From assembly GCA_023436205.1 (NCBI GenBank), contig JAEZKC010000044.1, positions 62,001 through 126,000 of the forward strand: a stretch of DNA of 64,000 nucleotides. Reading direction: 5' to 3'. Source of the stretch: Fibrobacterota bacterium (GTDB lineage Bacteria > Fibrobacterota > Chitinivibrionia > Chitinivibrionales > Chitinispirillaceae). Shown here one piece after another: positions 1 through 8,003 of this stretch. Under the pieces are notes generated by a model. It had not been told where the DNA came from, made no database searches, and worked only from the letters and a program-made list of their open reading frames with translations. The position numbers and the translations under genes were made by a program. Position 1 is the stretch's first letter; each line of letters starts with the position of its first letter.

Positions 1-455
1 ATCATTGTATCGTTCGTGAACTGATCGTCCGCGAACCGGCTCCCGTTGATTTCGGAAAAATCGCAAAAAAAATAAGGCCTCATGTCACCGCTACACAGGT
101 TAAGAAATCCGTTACTCTGCTCAGGGAGCTTGGTTTTATTTGCGAACGGGAAGATGGCACGTTTAGTCAGGCTTCCCGCATTCTGGTAACCGACAGGGAA
201 GTGAAAGCGGTCGGTATCAGGAACTATCATGCCAAAATGATGGAATTCGCTGCTGAAAGCATGGATAGCGTGCCTCGCGAAAAGCGCGAGATCTCTTCTC
301 TGACTTTGAGTATTTCTGAGGAGTGTATGTCAAAAATCAAGAAACGAATTCAGGAATTCGAGGATGAAATCCTTCAGATGGCCCATGAAGATCATGATGT
401 GAATCGGGTTTACCAGCTTGGTATTCAGTTCTTTCCAATGACTCAGGAGGAATAA
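1..455 (+). CDS. TIGR02147 family protein, 5' end outside the window
   Basis: The frame is open from base 3 to the stop at 455, so the gene starts left of the window and about 150 C-terminal residues are visible. The visible part opens with a winged-helix-like segment (valine/isoleucine-rich helices ending in LLRELGFI). It continues with the family's characteristic C-terminal block: IRNYHAKMMEFA, then SSLTLSISEE, then a helix ending VYQLGIQFFPM. This matches the TIGR02147 (DUF4423) family, expanded in Fibrobacter and usually regarded as regulatory. It lies 5 nt before a lipoprotein gene in the same direction, suggesting cotranscription. The exact function is not known. Confidence 0.85.
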   Translation, partial: HCIVRELIVREPAPVDFGKIAKKIRPHVTATQVKKSVTLLRELGFICEREDGTFSQASRILVTDREVKAVGIRNYHAKMMEFAAESMDSVPREKREISSLTLSISEECMSKIKKRIQEFEDEILQMAHEDHDVNRVYQLGIQFFPMTQEE

Positions 456-460
456 TCCCG

Positions 461-2071
461 ATGCGAAACGGACTTGTTTACTTTCTGACTCTATGCTGTT
501 TAATGCTGAATTGCTCCATGCCCTCCGGGCCCAACGGCGGGGGAACCAGGACCGGTAATCCTGTTACTATCAGCGGGAAATTGATTGATGAGCAAAACCA
601 GCCTGTTGCCGGGGCTAAAGTGACTTTGCGCCCCGCAGATTATCTCTGTCCATCTCCTGAAGAACCTGTTTCGCAACCTCAAAAATACACAGTCATATCT
701 GACAAGGCCGGTTTTTTCAGAATCGATTCTGTCGAGCCCGGAAGGTATGTTGTTGAGTTTAATGACCAGGCCGGATATGCTTCACTAAAGAATCGTACTG
801 TCTTCGAAAATGATCATATTATTAACTTGGGTGAAGAAATCTTATTGCCTTACGCAACGGTTAAAATCAAAATAAATGATCTTCCCCCAAATACTCAGCT
901 GTATGCTAGAATCATGGGGACTGAGCATATCGCACCCGTAACTGCCGATTCCTGCTTTATCTTCGATAATCTGCCTTCCGGTACTCTGGTATTTCACATT
1001 TCAGGGAGTAACTCCACCGATACTGTTGAATATCGGTCCAGTGCTTCTGTAAACGCCGGTGCAACTCAAGAAATGGTGATAAGCGGATGGAGCTATGCTG
1101 CAAGTATTTATCTGAACACCTCTTCGAGTGGCGCGACTGTGCTGCACGATGTCCTCAGGTTTCCTCTTTTGCTTCGCCTCGATCAGAGTAAGATCGATTT
1201 CTCATCTGCGCAAGAAACCGATCTGTGGGTATCCAAGTCAGACGGAATACCTCTCGCTTGTCAGATTGAAAAATGGGACAGCGCTGCTCAATCGGTAGAT
1301 GTGTGGGTTTTAATGGACACTGTTTATGGAAACAGTACCGATCAGAGTATAGTCCTTCACTGGGGAAATCCTAATGCCGTTCCTGATATGGCATCTATCG
1401 TATTCGATACTGCCGATGGCTTTCTCGGAGTGTGGCATTTGGCAAGTAATACTCTTGATGCATCGGTTTCGAATGCAGACGGTGGTGGAACAGGTATCTC
1501 TGATACTACCGGTATAATCGGTGAAGCATATTACTTCAACGGAAACAGTCAGATAGAAGTCCCCGGTCTTATGGGTAAACCTTCTGTGCTTACATTGAGT
1601 GCATGGGTAAATCTTGACTCTGCAGATGGAAACGGTTCCGAGGTGATTTCTCTTGGAGATGCAGTTGTGCTGAGAATGGATGATACCCTGGTTGACTTTG
1701 GCACCCAGGGGTCCTACTGCTTTGACTCAGTCTTATTTGCCTCTACTCGTCATGATGAAGTCTTCTCCGGGCGTTTTCTTGAAAAAACCGGATGGCATTA
1801 TGTAGTGTACGTGGTGGATCCAGCAAATTCTGAACAGTTACTCTATATTGATGGAGAACTTGCAGCCTCAAAGCATAACTACACCCCTCTGACTTACTCT
1901 CACCTGGGAGTGAACACTTTTATTGGCAGGCACGGCAACGGCTATTCCGGTTACAGTTTTACGGGAATTATCGATGAAGTGAGAATTTCAGGGGTAAACC
2001 GCTCTGCAGACTGGGTGAAGCTCTGCTTTATGAATCAGAAACGTAATGATCAGCTGGTTGTTTTTAAATGA
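461..2071 (+). CDS. Lipoprotein with carboxypeptidase-regulatory-like, DUF2341 and LamG-like domains
   Basis: This is a 536-residue predicted lipoprotein: hydrophobic N-terminus, Cys at residue 18, then a GTRTGNP motif. Residues about 35-130 resemble a carboxypeptidase regulatory-like fold (ISGKLIDEQNQPVAGAKVTL). Residues about 225-320 match DUF2341 (LLLRLDQSKIDFSSAQETDL ... VLHWGNPNA). Residues about 325-536 form a LamG/concanavalin-like jelly roll (VWHLASNTLDASVSNADGG ... GIIDEVRISGVNRSADWV). DUF2341-LamG proteins are generally surface proteins, probably carbohydrate- or matrix-binding. An SD (CAGGAGG) precedes the start. It probably shares an operon with the upstream TIGR02147 gene; ligand unknown. 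Confidence 0.8.
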   Translation: MRNGLVYFLTLCCLMLNCSMPSGPNGGGTRTGNPVTISGKLIDEQNQPVAGAKVTLRPADYLCPSPEEPVSQPQKYTVISDKAGFFRIDSVEPGRYVVEFNDQAGYASLKNRTVFENDHIINLGEEILLPYATVKIKINDLPPNTQLYARIMGTEHIAPVTADSCFIFDNLPSGTLVFHISGSNSTDTVEYRSSASVNAGATQEMVISGWSYAASIYLNTSSSGATVLHDVLRFPLLLRLDQSKIDFSSAQETDLWVSKSDGIPLACQIEKWDSAAQSVDVWVLMDTVYGNSTDQSIVLHWGNPNAVPDMASIVFDTADGFLGVWHLASNTLDASVSNADGGGTGISDTTGIIGEAYYFNGNSQIEVPGLMGKPSVLTLSAWVNLDSADGNGSEVISLGDAVVLRMDDTLVDFGTQGSYCFDSVLFASTRHDEVFSGRFLEKTGWHYVVYVVDPANSEQLLYIDGELAASKHNYTPLTYSHLGVNTFIGRHGNGYSGYSFTGIIDEVRISGVNRSADWVKLCFMNQKRNDQLVVFK

Positions 2072-2077
2072 TGTAAG

Positions 2078-2115
2078 AATCAGTTCGGATCGTTGAATTG
2101 CTTTCCGAACTGATT
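2078..2115. terminator. Hairpin between convergent genes (lipoprotein and dnaA)
   Basis: A perfect 12-bp inverted repeat, AATCAGTTCGGA ... TCCGAACTGATT, with a 14-nt loop lies between the converging lipoprotein gene and dnaA and overlaps the dnaA stop codon. Neither strand has a clear U-tract. It may be a bidirectional transcription end or an RNA-stability hairpin rather than a classic intrinsic terminator. Confidence 0.5.
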
Positions 2116-3499
2116 AGAGAGTCTGCGGGTGCAGCAGTCTCTCTATCTCTTCAACCTTGATTTTCAGCGCTTCACAGGTCTGAATGTCAGCTTCGATCTT
2201 CTTGGCGGAATGAATAACGGTGGAGTAATCGCGTCCTCCGAAATCAAGTCCGATGCTGCGCAGTGACTGCCGTGTCCATTTCTTGCACAGGTACATGGCT
2301 ACTGAGCGGGGGAGAGCCACCTCTTTTTTGCGGGTATGCGCTGAAAGCTGATTAACCCCGATGCCAAAGACTTCAGCCGTTTTCTGCTGAATGAACTTTA
2401 CCGAAATGCGTTCTTCCTTGCTGGTGATGGCATCTCCGCACAGCTCTCGGGCAATGTCGAGGGTGATATCTTTTCCTGTAAATGAAGAGGATGCGATTAG
2501 TTTTATGAGCGTGCCTTCCAGTTCTCGCACATTGGAAGTGATGTGTCCGGCTATGTATTGAATAACCTCTTCCGGGAGAGTAAGTCCGTCGGTTTCTGCC
2601 TTTTTCCGCAGAATGGCCATACGGGTCTCAAGATTTGGGGGCTGTATATCAGTGTTGAGGCCACCCATGAAGCGGTTAATGATGTGCTCCATCATGTCCG
2701 GGATTTTGTCCGGCTGGCGGTCTGAGGAAAGTACAATCTGTTTGCTTTCCAGCAAAAGCTTGTTGAATATGCGGAAAAATTCCTTTTGAGTCCCCGGTTT
2801 TCCACTGAAAAACTGGATATCATCGATAAGAAGCATATCCACGTTACTGAATTTCTTGTAGAAGGAGGTAGAATCTTTCTTGTTTATGACGTAGCTGATG
2901 TATTGATTAGTGAATTCTTCGCTGGTCATGTAGACCACGCTCTCCGCTGTGCCTTCCGTCTGGGCGAAATGGCCGATGGCCTGCAGCAGGTGGGTTTTTC
3001 CCAAACCTGTTCCACCATAGATTATAAGGGGGTTGAAAGTGGTTTTCCCGGGAGCTTCTGCCACAGCCAGTGCAGCTGCATGAGCCATGCGGTTACCATC
3101 ACCCACGATGAATGTTTCAAACTGGTAGTTAGGATGAAACTGGCCTTTTTCCCTGACAGCCTGAGGAACCTTGCGCTCCTGGGCTACGGTGATCTCTTCG
3201 GTGAGCGGCTGGATTATGTTCCAGTCTTTTTGTACAGGTTCAAAGGTGAGCCCGGAAAAGGAGATGGAGGCATCGGTGAGTACCTCGCGAATAAGTGAAG
3301 AGAAGTGTTCTTCTATGAAATCGGCAAAAAACTGGTTTGGGACCTGGATTCTAGCCTGACCGTTTTTATCGATAAACAGTTCAGTGGTTCTGAACCAGGT
3401 TTCGTAACTGGCGGGGCCGATTTTGTCCTGGATGCGATCCAGGCAGCTCTGCCAGCTGGAAGCTGTTGAAAAACTTTGAGATAGACTGTTTGCCAACAT
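2114..3499 (-). CDS. dnaA: Chromosomal replication initiator protein DnaA
   Basis: DnaA initiates replication by binding DnaA boxes at oriC and opening the duplex. All four domains are visible: N-terminal domain I (WQSCLDRIQ...YETWF), a short linker, the AAA+ domain with Walker A GGTGLGKTHLL and Walker B MLLIDDIQFFSG, and the C-terminal DNA-binding domain IV (LPRSVAMYLCKKWT ... FGGRDYSTVIHSAKK). The start is uncertain. ATG at 3499 is given; GTG at 3508 has a weak CAGGGAT site; GTG at 3565 extends the frame but lacks a clear SD. The gene stands apart from dnaN, recF and gyrB, lying between pdxJ and a lipoprotein gene. A perfect DnaA box abuts the start, which suggests autoregulation. Confidence 0.96.
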   Translation of the reverse strand: MLANSLSQSFSTASSWQSCLDRIQDKIGPASYETWFRTTELFIDKNGQARIQVPNQFFADFIEEHFSSLIREVLTDASISFSGLTFEPVQKDWNIIQPLTEEITVAQERKVPQAVREKGQFHPNYQFETFIVGDGNRMAHAAALAVAEAPGKTTFNPLIIYGGTGLGKTHLLQAIGHFAQTEGTAESVVYMTSEEFTNQYISYVINKKDSTSFYKKFSNVDMLLIDDIQFFSGKPGTQKEFFRIFNKLLLESKQIVLSSDRQPDKIPDMMEHIINRFMGGLNTDIQPPNLETRMAILRKKAETDGLTLPEEVIQYIAGHITSNVRELEGTLIKLIASSSFTGKDITLDIARELCGDAITSKEERISVKFIQQKTAEVFGIGVNQLSAHTRKKEVALPRSVAMYLCKKWTRQSLRSIGLDFGGRDYSTVIHSAKKIEADIQTCEALKIKVEEIERLLHPQTL

Positions 3500-3500
3500 G

Positions 3501-3860
3501 TTATCCACATATCCCTGAGTTGACAATATATATATCGGTGCTGTTTCGTTTCTGCCTGCGTTCACTTCGAGAATTTTACCCGGTTCAGTATGCTAAGTCG
3601 CTGATAATACTTAAGTTGGAAACTTCGACTGTAAAGATGCTTTAGCCTGATGCGGAAGATTTCAACCAGTTGTTAACATACTGTCCACCGGTTATCAACA
3701 AGAAGTTATCCACATTCAAAGATCCGTCGTTTTTGCACAAAGAATATAATATCGATGGAAAGGAACTCAAAGCAAAAACTGCTTTTTTATCAAAAAGTTT
3801 TATTGATAAATAATAAAGTGCCGATTCTGCCTTGTTTTCACCTTTCACATCAATGTTCAA
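3501..3860. other. Probable origin of replication (oriC): DnaA-box cluster and AT-rich tract
   Basis: The region upstream of dnaA holds perfect DnaA boxes TTATCCACA at 3501-3509 and 3706-3714, a one-mismatch box TTATCAACA at 3692-3700, and weaker matches at 3681-3689 (CTGTCCACC) and 3670-3678 (TTGTTAACA). Start-to-start spacings in the array are 11, 11 and 14 nt, all in one orientation. An A+T-rich tract follows (about 3730-3860), including an inverted repeat TTTATCAA/TTGATAAA at 3786-3810, and could be the unwinding element. Boxes next to dnaA plus an AT-rich stretch are the usual bacterial oriC layout. The 3500-3950 gap has no other convincing gene. Confidence 0.7.
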
Positions 3861-3950
3861 TTCCGCTCGGCATCACCGGAGTATTGCCGCGGACGGATTG
3901 AAAATTTTCTATTGTTAATAAATTTGAGGGCTTGCGAGTCCGGTTTCTGA

Positions 3951-4661
3951 TTAAAACCGGGCCAGCATATCCCTTACTGCGGTATCCATTCCCACCATTG
4001 CTGCGCGAGCGATGATGGAGTGGCCGATATTGAGCTCTTCCATGTGCTCTATTGCGGCAACTTCGGACACGTTCTGGTAAGTGAGGCCGTGACCGGCATT
4101 AATGTGCAGGCCAAGCCTGTGGGCTGCCATGGCACAGCTCTTGAGGGTGTCCAGTTCATCCTGGGCAACTTGAGCGTTGGGGGCATTGGAATAGGTGCCG
4201 GTATGCAGTTCTATATGGGTGGCACCTACCTTGGAAGCCGATTTGATCTCATTTATATCAGGGTTGATGAAAAGGCTGACCAGTATATGGTTTTCTCTTA
4301 GAGTGGCTATCACCTTCATCAGTTCTTTTTCACGTTCTCTGACCGGGTAGCCTCCTTCGGTGGTCTTCTCCTCCCTTTTCTCTGGAACCAGGGTGACCAT
4401 AAAGGGAAGCACATCTACCGCTATCTTGACCATTTCTGCAGTGGGGGCCATTTCAAGATTAAGATGAGTGCTGACAGTCTGTTTAAGAATGTAAATGTCT
4501 CTGTCCTGAATATGGCGCCGGTCTTCCCGAAGGTGGGCAGTGATGCCTTTGGCTCCGGCCAGTTCCGCAATGACAGCAGCGTGAACAGGGTCCGGTTCTC
4601 TCCCGCCTCTGGCCTGGCGGATAGTGGCAATATGGTCAATGTTGACACCGAGGGTTGTCAT
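3951..4661 (-). CDS. pdxJ: Pyridoxine 5'-phosphate synthase PdxJ
   Basis: PdxJ condenses 1-deoxy-D-xylulose 5-phosphate with 3-amino-2-oxopropyl phosphate to pyridoxine 5'-phosphate in the DXP-dependent vitamin B6 route. The 236-residue protein has the family N-terminus LGVNIDHIATIRQARGG, the HLREDRRHIQDRD loop, EMAPT, the EKREEKTTEGG segment, HTG, and the C-terminal glycine-rich phosphate-binding stretch (HINAGHGLTYQNV ... LNIGHSIIARA). Length is normal. An AGGAG site precedes the ATG at 4661. It is read divergently from the archease gene and toward dnaA. PdxA is not in the window. Confidence 0.96.
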   Translation of the reverse strand: MTTLGVNIDHIATIRQARGGREPDPVHAAVIAELAGAKGITAHLREDRRHIQDRDIYILKQTVSTHLNLEMAPTAEMVKIAVDVLPFMVTLVPEKREEKTTEGGYPVREREKELMKVIATLRENHILVSLFINPDINEIKSASKVGATHIELHTGTYSNAPNAQVAQDELDTLKSCAMAAHRLGLHINAGHGLTYQNVSEVAAIEHMEELNIGHSIIARAAMVGMDTAVRDMLARF

Positions 4662-4782
4662 AGGTAGTCTCCTGAAATTTTAAGCAAAAGTTTAATTTAC
4701 AATACGCCCAGCGGATGCGGGGCAAAAACTGGTATTCGGTTCGCAATGTTTAAGAGGTGACTGGATGACAGGAGGGGCGTTC

Positions 4783-5214
4783 ATGCCTTATGAATTTTTA
4801 CAGGGGGTGGCAATGGCCGATATAGCATTTCATGCCTGGGGAAAAACTCTAAATGGCCTTTTTGAAGCTGCTTCCGAAGCCATGCTCAATATAATGGTAG
4901 ATAATCCCAAGGCAGTTGAGCCTGAGGTTAACAGGGAAATCTTCCTGCAGGCTGAAACTGAGCAAATGCTTCTCTTTTCGCTTCTGGAGGAGCTTATCTA
5001 TTATAAAGATGCCCAAAGGCTGCTTCTGCGTATAAACCACGGATCTTTAGAAGACAGTAATGGCCTTCTTGCTTACACCGTTCTGGCATCCGGGGAGCAG
5101 ATAAACCCTGAAAAGCATAAGCTGGCTCTTGATGTGAAGGCGGTAACCATGCATCTTTTCAACCTCTACAGGAAAGAGGATGCCTGGCACTGTACGGTTG
5201 TATTAGATGTATAA
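4783..5214 (+). CDS. Archease (RtcB ligase cofactor)
   Basis: Archeases promote guanylylation and multiple turnover of the RNA ligase RtcB. The 143-residue protein has the family pattern: an N-terminal Tyr-Glu-Phe strand, an Ala-Asp-Ile-Ala-Phe-x-Ala-x-Gly metal-site-like motif, the LFEAASEAM helix, LLEELIYYKDA, and a C-terminal aspartate (VVLDV). The start at 4783 is chosen because GGAGGGG sits just upstream; an in-frame ATG 18 nt earlier lacks this. The partner rtcB is in the same window at 49970-51361 but unlinked. The second metal-binding residues cannot be checked without a structure alignment. Confidence 0.85.
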   Translation: MPYEFLQGVAMADIAFHAWGKTLNGLFEAASEAMLNIMVDNPKAVEPEVNREIFLQAETEQMLLFSLLEELIYYKDAQRLLLRINHGSLEDSNGLLAYTVLASGEQINPEKHKLALDVKAVTMHLFNLYRKEDAWHCTVVLDV

Positions 5215-5400
5215 ATGATTTCCCAGCATTTGAAATTGGGAATCACTCGGCTCAGATCCCTGGTTTTATCCGCTTCAGGTTTGGAAAAAACCCATTTTTC
5301 TTCTCAGGCACAGATTTTGACCCTCAATACAACAGATACCGTGCTCATGAGCATAAGGCCTTGTGGGCAAACTATTTCAGTATTGGCAAGGAGGGTTTGC

Positions 5401-6066
5401 ATGAAATATGAACTGAACACCGAGCTGGAACTGCAGCTGGAAATTCCTGAAGAAAAAGTGGTTCTGGGTGGTACACTTTTCATTCCTGACAATGCCCAGG
5501 GGCTGGTGCTTTTCGCTCACGGCAGTGGCAGCAGTCGTCAGAGTCCGCGAAACCGTTTCGTAGCTCAATTCCTAAACCGCGGATCTTACGCGACACTTCT
5601 TTTTGATCTGCTGACCCGTTCTGAGGAAGCCACCGATCTGATAACTGCAAATCTGCGCTTCGATATCGATCTGCTTTCAAGGCGCCTTAAAGGTGCAACC
5701 GACTGGGTTCTTGAGCAATCAGATCTTAAAAATTACGGCATCGGCTATTTCGGAGCCAGTACGGGAGCCGCGGCGGCACTGGTGGCTTCGGTGGGAAGGT
5801 CTGAAGTGAAGGCTATCGTATCCAGAGGTGGCCGGGCCGATATGGCTGGTTCAAGACTGCGGGAAGTAACTGCTCCATCACTGCTTATTGTGGGTGGTGA
5901 AGATTACCCCATAATAGATCTCAATCGTAGAGCACTGGAGGAATTGGGAACTGCTGCAAAAGAAATCGCCATTGTGGCCGGAGCAACTCATCTGTTTGAA
6001 GAACCAGGTACACTGGACGAGGTTTCAAGGCTTGCAGTTGACTGGTTTATAAGATACCTGCACTGA
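5401..6066 (+). CDS. Alpha/beta hydrolase, dienelactone hydrolase-like
   Basis: This is a 221-residue alpha/beta hydrolase. It shows an oxyanion-region HGSGSSRQSPRN motif, a nucleophile elbow GASTGAAAAL (Ser of G-x-S-x-G), an acid in GGEDYP, and the catalytic His in GATHLFEEPG. This subfamily resembles dienelactone hydrolases and is often linked with phosphoribosyltransferases; its substrate is unknown. The frame extends back to 5215, but an excellent AAGGAGGG site 5 nt before ATG 5401 and homology starting there favour the shorter form. The 186 nt between archease and this start show no clear gene. Confidence 0.8.
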   Translation: MKYELNTELELQLEIPEEKVVLGGTLFIPDNAQGLVLFAHGSGSSRQSPRNRFVAQFLNRGSYATLLFDLLTRSEEATDLITANLRFDIDLLSRRLKGATDWVLEQSDLKNYGIGYFGASTGAAAALVASVGRSEVKAIVSRGGRADMAGSRLREVTAPSLLIVGGEDYPIIDLNRRALEELGTAAKEIAIVAGATHLFEEPGTLDEVSRLAVDWFIRYLH

Positions 6067-6069
6067 GTA

Positions 6070-6486
6070 TCAGAAGAACTGATTATAAGAAAAACACCTC
6101 AGAGCTGTCTTCAGTTCTTCAAGGGTATGTTGTGTTCTGAAGGTGATTTCCACCGTACGGGATGATCCAGGGTACAGATCGAAATAATTGTCCTCTGCCC
6201 TGAACTCAATTTCCCCAAAATAGAAACCTGTAAAGTGCTGAAGCGCTTGAGATGTCAGCCCCAGGCCAGCAAGCCCGGCCTTGTCGCAGCAGTCATAAAA
6301 CCAGTCTGATTCGTAAATGCCTCCGCCCCAGACTCTAATCATGTTCATATTCGCATCTGCGGCAGATTTGAGCAGATGCTCAACAGTTTCATTTGTTACA
6401 GCCGGGGGGAAACTGTGTGCCGGGATCCAGCATGCTCCCTTGCAATATACCGGTACCCCGTTGACTTCAAAATAAAAAGACTCTGC
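6070..6486 (-). pseudogene. Relic of a GH2-type beta-mannosidase (internally deleted)
   Basis: Reading the minus strand from the stop at 6487-6489 gives ESFYFEVNGVPVYCKG, then IPAHSFPP, then ANMNMIRVWGGGIYESDWFY. This is the unmistakable central part of bacterial family 2 beta-mannosidases, which remove terminal beta-mannose. After DKAGL the homology breaks. It resumes with a tail resembling the enzyme's C-terminal domain (EDNYFDLYPGSSRTVEI), so the catalytic barrel with both Glu residues is missing. An intact enzyme is roughly 800 residues or more; about 139 codons remain here. An ATG at 6348 could start a 92-residue product, but it would have no catalytic residues. Confidence 0.8.
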
Positions 6487-6518
6487 TTAACGGGCACAAA
6501 GATGTAATAAGCAATTAC

Positions 6519-6575
6519 GATTTTACAATCAGCCTCCGGACAGTACAGCTAAAAGATACCCCCGACCAGTGGGGA
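6519..6575 (+). pseudogene. Inverted fragment of the beta-mannosidase relic
   Basis: On the plus strand bases 6519-6575 encode DFTISLRTVQLKDTPDQWG. In intact beta-mannosidases this type of segment (FGIRTVxLxxxPDxWG) directly precedes ESFYFxVNG, which here begins at 6483 on the opposite strand. The frame continues to a stop at 6615 with no further recognisable homology. This suggests one piece was flipped during decay. The fragment is short, so the call is tentative. The rest of 6576-6695 shows nothing recognisable. Confidence 0.45.
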
Positions 6576-6695
6576 GTCTCAGGAGATCAAGATGAACACA
6601 ACCCGGTACTGAATTAAACGGTTTGGCCTGCGGCGATATCTCCCGCCCCTGTCAGACACCGTTTAAATGGATCAATCTGTTTGAACCCATTTGAA

Positions 6696-7865
6696 TTACT
6701 CTTTGATGATTTGGGATACATATACCAGACTGATTCCATTCTGGCGTAAGTCTTCACGTTGCTCTTTCAATACTTGAATGAAGGCTGGACTTGCCGGTCC
6801 CCTGATTATCATTCGTCCTGTTTTTTGAACCGCGATGGAGTACTTTCTCAGTTTCTCCTTTATCGTTTCCGGAGAATCATCTGTATCGATGGCCCCCTGA
6901 ACGGGATAACTGGATACCTCCATTCTGCGCGCCAGCGAAGGGACAATCGCTTTGCGGGTGATATCTGAATATATGAAATAGGCACCGCGTTTTTTGACTT
7001 CCGAAAGCACTATCTCCATCACTCTTGAATCTTCCATGGCCCGGGTTCCAAAAAAATTGCAAATCCCTGAAAAATTGGGCAGTGCTGTCATGGCCTGGCT
7101 TATCTGTGCACGAATTCGCTCTTCGGGATAATGAATCATTACGGCCGATTGCCGGTATTTGTCAAACTGCGGTGGAATCGGCTCCATTGGAAGAAGAATG
7201 ACCACCTCTTTTTTATACTCGTCTGCAATCACCGCTGTCCAGGTTGAAAGACGTTGTGCAGGGACTAGTGAAACGGTGAGAGGATCGGGGAAGGAGAGAA
7301 ACTCTATTGTAGTCTGGTTTGCCTCAAATCCGAAATCCTCGATCAGAATCGCCATCTTCGCTGTATTGGAAAAGTATCTGCCGGAATTGTTCAGCTTCAA
7401 AACGATTTTCGGGTCTTGCCGGTAGTTGCTTGTGAAAGTTATGACACAGCTGTTGCTAGCCGAGCAGAAACAGTCTTGAACCTTGTAGCGAGAAGAGTGT
7501 GCAGTTGATGTCAATTCCCAGATAATCCACTCCATTGGTTTGCCGCGGGGAATGGATGCTTTTATTTCGAGAGTGGAATCTTCTTTGTAAAAATGTGAGG
7601 CGTACTCGGAGTCGTACAGTTCCATCTCCTTGAACTTGCTGATAAGCAGATTTTGAAAAGACTCGGTATCGTTTCGGACGGGTTTGCCTGAACTCATAAG
7701 TGCGCTGTCCGGCAGGTCCTGATCTGATAAGGGGGAAAGGAGAAACTGACGGGTTTTGGGGTGGATCAGAAATCCTGCAATAAGAATCAGGCATGATGCT
7801 AAAATTACAGTAACAAGTTTGTTTGAGGGTTTCGGCTGCTGTTTTTTATTTGTAGGTTTATCCAT
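6696..7865 (-). CDS. YibQ-type divergent polysaccharide deacetylase family protein
   Basis: This 389-residue protein has a basic N-terminus and one membrane anchor (about residues 18-35). Residues about 165-389 resemble the divergent polysaccharide deacetylase family (PF04748, YibQ). The match includes the first-strand MAILIEDFGFEANQTTIEFL, LPFPLTVSLVP-like strand, EVVILLPMEP, the FGTRAMEDSRVMEIVL helix and the YFIYSDITRKAI strand. Family members are periplasmic and commonly lie near envC-type peptidoglycan hydrolases, but no such neighbour is present here. The usual first Asp-Asp is Glu-Asp. Start ATG with AGGGGAA upstream. Divergent from miaA. The biochemical role of the family is not settled. 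Confidence 0.75.
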   Translation of the reverse strand: MDKPTNKKQQPKPSNKLVTVILASCLILIAGFLIHPKTRQFLLSPLSDQDLPDSALMSSGKPVRNDTESFQNLLISKFKEMELYDSEYASHFYKEDSTLEIKASIPRGKPMEWIIWELTSTAHSSRYKVQDCFCSASNSCVITFTSNYRQDPKIVLKLNNSGRYFSNTAKMAILIEDFGFEANQTTIEFLSFPDPLTVSLVPAQRLSTWTAVIADEYKKEVVILLPMEPIPPQFDKYRQSAVMIHYPEERIRAQISQAMTALPNFSGICNFFGTRAMEDSRVMEIVLSEVKKRGAYFIYSDITRKAIVPSLARRMEVSSYPVQGAIDTDDSPETIKEKLRKYSIAVQKTGRMIIRGPASPAFIQVLKEQREDLRQNGISLVYVSQIIKE

Positions 7866-8003
7866 TTGTTCCCCTGTTTGTACCGATCCGGTAAATAATG
7901 ACCTTGAAAATACCTATAACAACTGTTGTCTGCAAGAATTCCAGCTTAGCATGGATGGTAGGCATAAGGTATCTTTCATGTAGAATCCTGTCATTTCAAT
8001 ATT

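Noticed and set aside
3566..3950. A minus-strand 72-codon frame in the gap upstream of dnaA
   Set aside because: It overlaps the DnaA-box cluster and encodes no recognisable protein; the gap is better explained as oriC.
5215..5400. N-terminal extension of the alpha/beta hydrolase
   Set aside because: Its first 62 residues show no homology, and a strong SD marks the internal ATG at 5401.
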